NCBI GenBank assembly: GCA_002782305.1
Contig: PFHN01000049.1
Span: forward strand, 1 to 9,397
Direction of reading: 5' to 3'
From: Candidatus Moranbacteria bacterium CG_4_8_14_3_um_filter_41_13
GTDB lineage: Bacteria > Patescibacteriota > Minisyncoccia > Moranbacterales > UBA1568
DNA length: 9,397 nt
This document shows, one piece after another, positions 6,355-9,397 of the stretch. The translations under genes and the position numbers were made by a program. The notes under the pieces were generated by a model. It was not told the DNA's origin, made no database searches, and worked only from the letters and a program-made list of their open reading frames with translations. Position 1 is the stretch's first letter. Every line of letters starts with the position of its first letter.

Positions 6355-6478
6355 GTATTTTGAAAGCAACCCCGATACCGACTGATCGCACGCGCAGAGC
6401 GCGTAGTGGAAGGAAAGAGTGTTTTTCTTTCGGGGTTCTGCCTTCCAAGTATTCGGGCAGGTGGCGGAACAATGCGGA
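6355..6478. other. Non-coding spacer between tRNA-Ser and the cassette repeat
   Basis: I see no gene here. Open frames on both strands are low-complexity or antisense to the tRNA and repeat. One hairpin is visible: ACGCGC-AGA-GCGCGT (6390-6404), inside a longer pair AACCCCGA (6368-6375) / TCGGGGTT (6430-6437). The outer edge of the left inverted repeat may lie in this stretch. It cannot be fixed because the matching part of the right arm is outside the window. Confidence 0.5.
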
Positions 6479-6634
6479 CGAAGTTTTGGCAAAACTATTT
6501 TTTGGGGAAAGGATTTGCCAAAACTTCGGCTCATTTGTTTTTAAATTTGGATATCGCAAACGGAGGAGGAGAGGTCTGGGGAGAAATCCTCCGCTTGCTC
6601 CTCTTTTTGTTTTGGCGAAATTCGGGCGGGCTTA
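6479..6634 (+). repeat. Left inverted repeat arm with two hairpins
   Basis: Positions 6489-6634 match the reverse complement of 9249-9397 at about 126 of 146 bases, with one 3-base gap (counted by eye). The innermost 77 bases differ at six sites, all transitions. Hairpin A: 15-bp perfect stem 6479-6493 / 6514-6528, 20-base loop. Hairpin B: 6556-6567 / 6587-6598, 12 bp with one mismatch on this strand (G-U on the other), 19-base loop. A T-rich run follows hairpin B in the inward direction. Confidence 0.92.
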
Positions 6635-6657
6635 AAAAAAGAATTAACTATTTTTGT

Positions 6658-6686
6658 TTGACTAAATGGTAGATATTTCATATACT
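6658..6686 (+). promoter_or_regulatory. Sigma-70 promoter of the XRE-ABC operon
   Basis: -35 TTGACT (6658-6663), spacer of exactly 17 bases, -10 TATACT (6681-6686). The expected start is near 6693, giving a leader of only about 20 bases before ATG 6713. It lies just inside the left repeat arm, so the cassette carries its own promoter. Confidence 0.8.
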
Positions 6687-6707
6687 AACTATAGTAGTAA
6701 AACTATA
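6683..6707 (+). promoter_or_regulatory. Candidate operator for the XRE repressor
   Basis: Symmetry overlaps the -10 and transcript start: TACTA (6683-6687) with TAGTA (6695-6699), the palindrome ACTATAGT (6688-6695), and a direct repeat AACTATA (6687-6693 and 6701-6707). Small XRE repressors often bind such sites over their own promoter. Binding is inferred. Confidence 0.45.
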
Positions 6708-6712
6708 CGAAT

Positions 6713-6922
6713 ATGTCAAACGAAAAATCCATAATTGGGGATAACATAAAGAAATACCGAAATAAGCTCGGTATTTCTCAAGATGTCCTCTCAAAAAAAG
6801 CGGACTTAGCTTTTCATACTATTGCTAAAATTGAAGCTGGTTCAACGCCTAATCCCACCATTGATACAGTCAAAAAAATTGCGGACGCATTAGGCGTTTC
6901 GCTTGATGTGTTAATGAAATAA
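6713..6922 (+). CDS. XRE-family HTH transcriptional regulator
   Basis: 69 residues, almost entirely one Cro/C1-type helix-turn-helix domain (about 8-67): IGDNIKKYRNKLGISQDVLSKKADLAFHTIAKIEAG, with the SQ...LA.KA...H.TI.KIE.G signature, then NPTIDTVKKIADALGVSLDVLMK. There is no effector or dimerisation domain beyond this. No Shine-Dalgarno precedes ATG 6713, and the short leader fits start-codon-driven translation. The next gene starts 4 bases after its TAA, so it probably controls that gene and itself through the symmetrical site over the promoter. This is the usual role of stand-alone XRE proteins in mobile and accessory modules. Confidence 0.9.
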   Translation: MSNEKSIIGDNIKKYRNKLGISQDVLSKKADLAFHTIAKIEAGSTPNPTIDTVKKIADALGVSLDVLMK

Positions 6923-6926
6923 AAAT

Positions 6927-9251
6927 ATGAAAGAAAGTTATTTTTTCAAACCAGTTAAAGAAGATATTGAGAAAAAGAAAGCGATGGAAACAAAACTGCT
7001 TACTGCTGGAGAGCATGAAGAAACAGAACAAAAAACAATGACACTAAAAGATCATTGGCTATCTTTACGCCAATCAATTCAAGATAAGTTGACCATTGAA
7101 AAACCAACAGCAGAAGAACAGGAAAAAACGAAATTGTTGAGCGAACTCATCACGCCTAAATTGATGGCTGAATACAAACAAATTCTGAAGAGTTTTAATG
7201 ATAAAACCAAAAAATCAGAAGAACACTCGCAAAGAGAATTTATTGATATCAACTACAAAGAACTCTCCGACAACATTGAAAGTTGGATTGAAAATTTAGT
7301 CGATGAAGTAAAAAGCAAAAAAGAAACAGGTCTTGATGAAAATGACACCGAAGAATTGCGTGCTCAATGTTGGTTGCTTTTTGATTCAGTTGGTAGCGTG
7401 ATGAACACAAAATCTCTTGAAAAAGACATTGCTGATTTTTACAAAGACAAAACGCCCGATGAAAGCGATGAAAAAGAACAAGAAAAACAAAAATCCGAAT
7501 TGGTAAAGGATTTACAAAGTCGTTATCCATTAGATAAAATCGAAGTTGAAATTTTGGTAGATTTAGTAAAATCTACCAAGAGCGAGAATGAAAACTACTC
7601 ACCCAAAATTCTTGTTGAAACAATTTCTCGACTTTGGAGTGAATATAAACTAGGCGAGAAAAAAGGGACTATCGCAAAAATTTCTCTTGGATACTTATTG
7701 TCTAAAGGTGTAGAGAGTTTTGCGCCTTCGTTGTTTCAAAACATAATGGCTCAGGATAAATTTAATGTTGCTGTCTTTTTGGAATATTTTGGATTAAATA
7801 AAATATCGGAAATTATAGACGCAAAAACAGATATTGAATTAGCAAAAGTGATGAACGAAATTAATCATCAAATCAACGAACGAATAACAAATTCCCTATT
7901 CTTTCAAGAGTTTGAGTTTATCCATGAAAAATCTTTGGGAGAAATTTTTTCAACATTGGAAAGAGGAAAAAATTCAACAGAACGAATTTTGCAAGATACA
8001 ATTTCTAAATTTGCTCCGACATTAGCCGGAATTGGAATGTCGCTTGCATTTTTAACTAAAATCAATCCAGCTCTTGGCGCGATTGGTATCGGAAGTTTAC
8101 CGATAATGTATAAAATTGCCAAAAAACAAAATGATCAAATTTGGCCAATGTATGAAAAAGAAAAACGCGAAGGAGAAAAAATCGCCACTCGTCTCGGTTC
8201 TATAAAAAGCGGATTTGAAGAAGTAAAAACTTCTCCCGAAACGCCGTCTGTTGCTCATCATGTAAAAGAACAAATGGATACGAAAGACACTCTCGGAACG
8301 AAAAGATTTATTGAAGAAACAAAAATGCGTCTAAAGCGCATGATTCCTTTTGATGTTTCAACTATTGCAGCGGCGGGAATGGGCGGTGCGCTTCAAGAAG
8401 CGGGTATGATTTCAGGCGGAGCTGTTTTATCGAATATTATTTATTCAAATCAATTAAACAGACCTGTCCAAGAATTAGTCAATCTTTATTTCAATCAATT
8501 TTCTCGCTACATACAAGATATTCAGCGAATGGATGAAATTTTAGGAGCATATGAAAAATTAGATTTGCCTGAGGGTGAAAAAGAAAAAGATCGCGTTCCT
8601 GTTTCTGAATTGGAAAATCTTGATATTTCCATTAAAAATTTGCGTTATAAAAATATATTGCGTGATGTAAGTTTGGATATTAAGCAGGGAGAATTTTTAA
8701 CCATTGCGGGCGCTTCTGGAGCAGGCAAATCAACGCTGTTGCGTAATTTAGTCAACTTATATAAACCTGATGGTGGAAGTATAGAAATAGGCGGGGTTAA
8801 AAATGATAAAATAAAAAAATACGGAAAAGAATCTGTTTATTCCATAGTGTCTTACTGCAACCAAAATCCGCAAATTTTTGAAGGAATGACTTTGCGTGAA
8901 AATCTTCTGTTGTGGTCAAGTGAAGAAGTGGATGATGGAAAAATAAAGAAAGTGTTGGAAGATTTGCATTTGGAAAAATTCATTGGAAGACTTGACGAGG
9001 AAGTCAAAAATTTATCAGGTGGTGAAAAAGTTAGAATTGGAGTAGCTCGCACCTTGATTAAGGGGGCAAAAATTATGTTGCTCGATGAGCCAACAGCCAG
9101 TCTTGATTCTCAAGCCGCGACAGAAGTTAGAAAAATCATCAGCGAAATAAGTGAGAAATATTCGGACACAACAATTATTTGCGTTTCCCACGATGAAGAA
9201 TTGATCAAATCAAGTAAGCGTTCTGTTAACATGACAGAATTACAGAAATAA
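6927..9251 (+). CDS. ABC exporter-like protein with ~200-residue N-terminal extension
   Basis: 774 residues, against about 580 for a usual TMD-NBD half-exporter. Residues 1 to about 200 are charged, helical-looking (Lys/Glu-rich) and unrecognised. Residues about 205-550 follow the exporter membrane-domain pattern (SLGEIFSTLERG at 336-347, LSNIIYSNQLNRPVQEL near 501-517). Clearly hydrophobic stretches are limited to about 362-395 and 477-506, and the expected first two helices (about 247-300) are polar. The nucleotide-binding domain is complete: Walker A GASGAGKST (595-603), Q-loop Gln646, signature LSGGE (696-700), Walker B LLDEP (718-722), His755. It should bind and hydrolyse ATP as a dimer. 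Substrate and membrane placement are unknown. It is coupled to the XRE gene, is AT-rich, and its stop codon lies at the inner edge of the right repeat. Confidence 0.88.
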   Translation: MKESYFFKPVKEDIEKKKAMETKLLTAGEHEETEQKTMTLKDHWLSLRQSIQDKLTIEKPTAEEQEKTKLLSELITPKLMAEYKQILKSFNDKTKKSEEHSQREFIDINYKELSDNIESWIENLVDEVKSKKETGLDENDTEELRAQCWLLFDSVGSVMNTKSLEKDIADFYKDKTPDESDEKEQEKQKSELVKDLQSRYPLDKIEVEILVDLVKSTKSENENYSPKILVETISRLWSEYKLGEKKGTIAKISLGYLLSKGVESFAPSLFQNIMAQDKFNVAVFLEYFGLNKISEIIDAKTDIELAKVMNEINHQINERITNSLFFQEFEFIHEKSLGEIFSTLERGKNSTERILQDTISKFAPTLAGIGMSLAFLTKINPALGAIGIGSLPIMYKIAKKQNDQIWPMYEKEKREGEKIATRLGSIKSGFEEVKTSPETPSVAHHVKEQMDTKDTLGTKRFIEETKMRLKRMIPFDVSTIAAAGMGGALQEAGMISGGAVLSNIIYSNQLNRPVQELVNLYFNQFSRYIQDIQRMDEILGAYEKLDLPEGEKEKDRVPVSELENLDISIKNLRYKNILRDVSLDIKQGEFLTIAGASGAGKSTLLRNLVNLYKPDGGSIEIGGVKNDKIKKYGKESVYSIVSYCNQNPQIFEGMTLRENLLLWSSEEVDDGKIKKVLEDLHLEKFIGRLDEEVKNLSGGEKVRIGVARTLIKGAKIMLLDEPTASLDSQAATEVRKIISEISEKYSDTTIICVSHDEELIKSSKRSVNMTELQK

Positions 9252-9397
9252 GCCCGCCCGAATTTTGCCAAAACAAAAAGAGGAGCAAGTGGAGGATTCC
9301 TCCCTAGACCCCTCCTCCTCCGCTTGCGACATCCGAATTCAGAAAAAAGGAATCAGCCGAAGTTTTGCGGAATCCTTTCCCCAGAAAATTGTTTCCG
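9249..9397 (-). repeat. Right inverted repeat arm (cut by window edge)
   Basis: Inverted copy of 6489-6634. Hairpin B here is 9285-9296 / 9316-9327, 12 bp with one T-G pair and a 19-base loop. Hairpin A is 9358-9372 with its partner starting TTCCG at 9393-9397 and running off the edge; its loop is 20 bases, the same as on the left. The repeat begins exactly at the TAA stop of the ABC gene. No gene lies in 9252-9397. Confidence 0.92.

Larger units (their letters stand above)
6479..9397 (+). mobile_element. XRE-ABC cassette bounded by long inverted repeats (right end incomplete)
   Basis: Two plus-strand genes lie between left arm 6479-6634 and right arm 9249-9397, which are inverted copies of one another. 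The cassette is AT-richer than its neighbours and sits about 160 bases from tRNA-Ser. No transposase, integrase or other mobility gene is present, so if mobile it would depend on an enzyme supplied elsewhere. Target-site duplications cannot be judged because the right outer end is missing. The element class is inference; the inverted repeats are seen directly. Confidence 0.65.

Noticed and set aside
6046..6534. 162-codon minus-strand open frame with a FEPP-like proline-rich stretch
   Set aside because: It runs antisense through tRNA-Ser and the left repeat arm. This kind of peptide is a well-known translation artefact of serine tRNA genes.
6240..6672. Overlapping plus-strand open frames of 88 and 131 codons
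   Set aside because: They read through the tRNA and repeat arm, have no recognisable domain and no ribosome site, and are explained by repeat composition.
9252..9340. Canonical terminator for the ABC gene
   Set aside because: The strong hairpin at 9285-9327 is followed by GACATCC and not by a T-run on the plus strand.
1..9397. Recoding of TGA to glycine, as in Gracilibacteria
   Set aside because: All eight visible stops are TAA or TAG, which first suggested it. But every gene is full length without any in-frame TGA, and glycine uses GGN throughout. The sample is small and the standard code suffices.
6479..9397. Insertion sequence with its own transposase
   Set aside because: The inverted ends suggested this, but neither gene between them resembles a transposase, integrase or relaxase.
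1..9397. CRISPR array
   Set aside because: No regularly spaced direct repeats are present; the repeats seen are inverted or occur as single pairs.

Overview
The window most resembles a member of the Candidate Phyla Radiation (Patescibacteria). The main pointers are a tandem cluster of small two-helix TrbC/VirB2-like pilin proteins of the kind common in those genomes, compact gene spacing, an orphan lipoprotein solute-binding protein, and several genes without a visible Shine-Dalgarno sequence. The standard bacterial code fits: every gene is open throughout, and all eight visible stop codons are TAA or TAG. The phylum assignment is inference. I see no marker gene that fixes it.

Positions 1-1945 (minus strand) hold four pilin-like genes. 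Three form a likely operon, read from an extended -10 promoter near 1940 down to a strong terminator at 554-588. The fourth starts at about 432, has its own promoter and runs off the left edge. Positions 1946-2123 hold no gene, only palindromic DNA. Positions 2124-4040 hold typA/bipA (minus) with its own promoter and terminator. The terminator hairpin of the upstream gene lies inside the predicted typA leader. Positions 4045-6075 hold a two-gene minus-strand unit: a SAM-dependent methyltransferase followed by a lipoprotein solute-binding protein. No permease or ATPase partner is present for the latter.

Positions 6145-6354 hold tRNA-Ser(CGA), preceded by a copy of its first 12 bases and a palindromic insert, and followed by a short hairpin.

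Positions 6479-9397 are the most unusual part. A two-gene plus-strand cassette (a 69-residue XRE repressor and a 774-residue ABC exporter-like protein, 4 bases apart) is bracketed by long inverted repeats. By eye, left arm 6489-6634 matches the reverse complement of right arm 9249-9397 at about 126 of 146 positions with one 3-base gap. Each arm carries two hairpins in the same places, with loops of equal length, and base-pair-preserving differences between the arms. The cassette is visibly AT-richer than the rest: line 7801-7860 has 17 G/C of 60, whereas 2641-2700 in typA has 26 of 60. No transposase is visible. This looks like a cargo module carried between two copies of a structured, MITE-like repeat next to a tRNA gene. 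The right outer end lies beyond the window.
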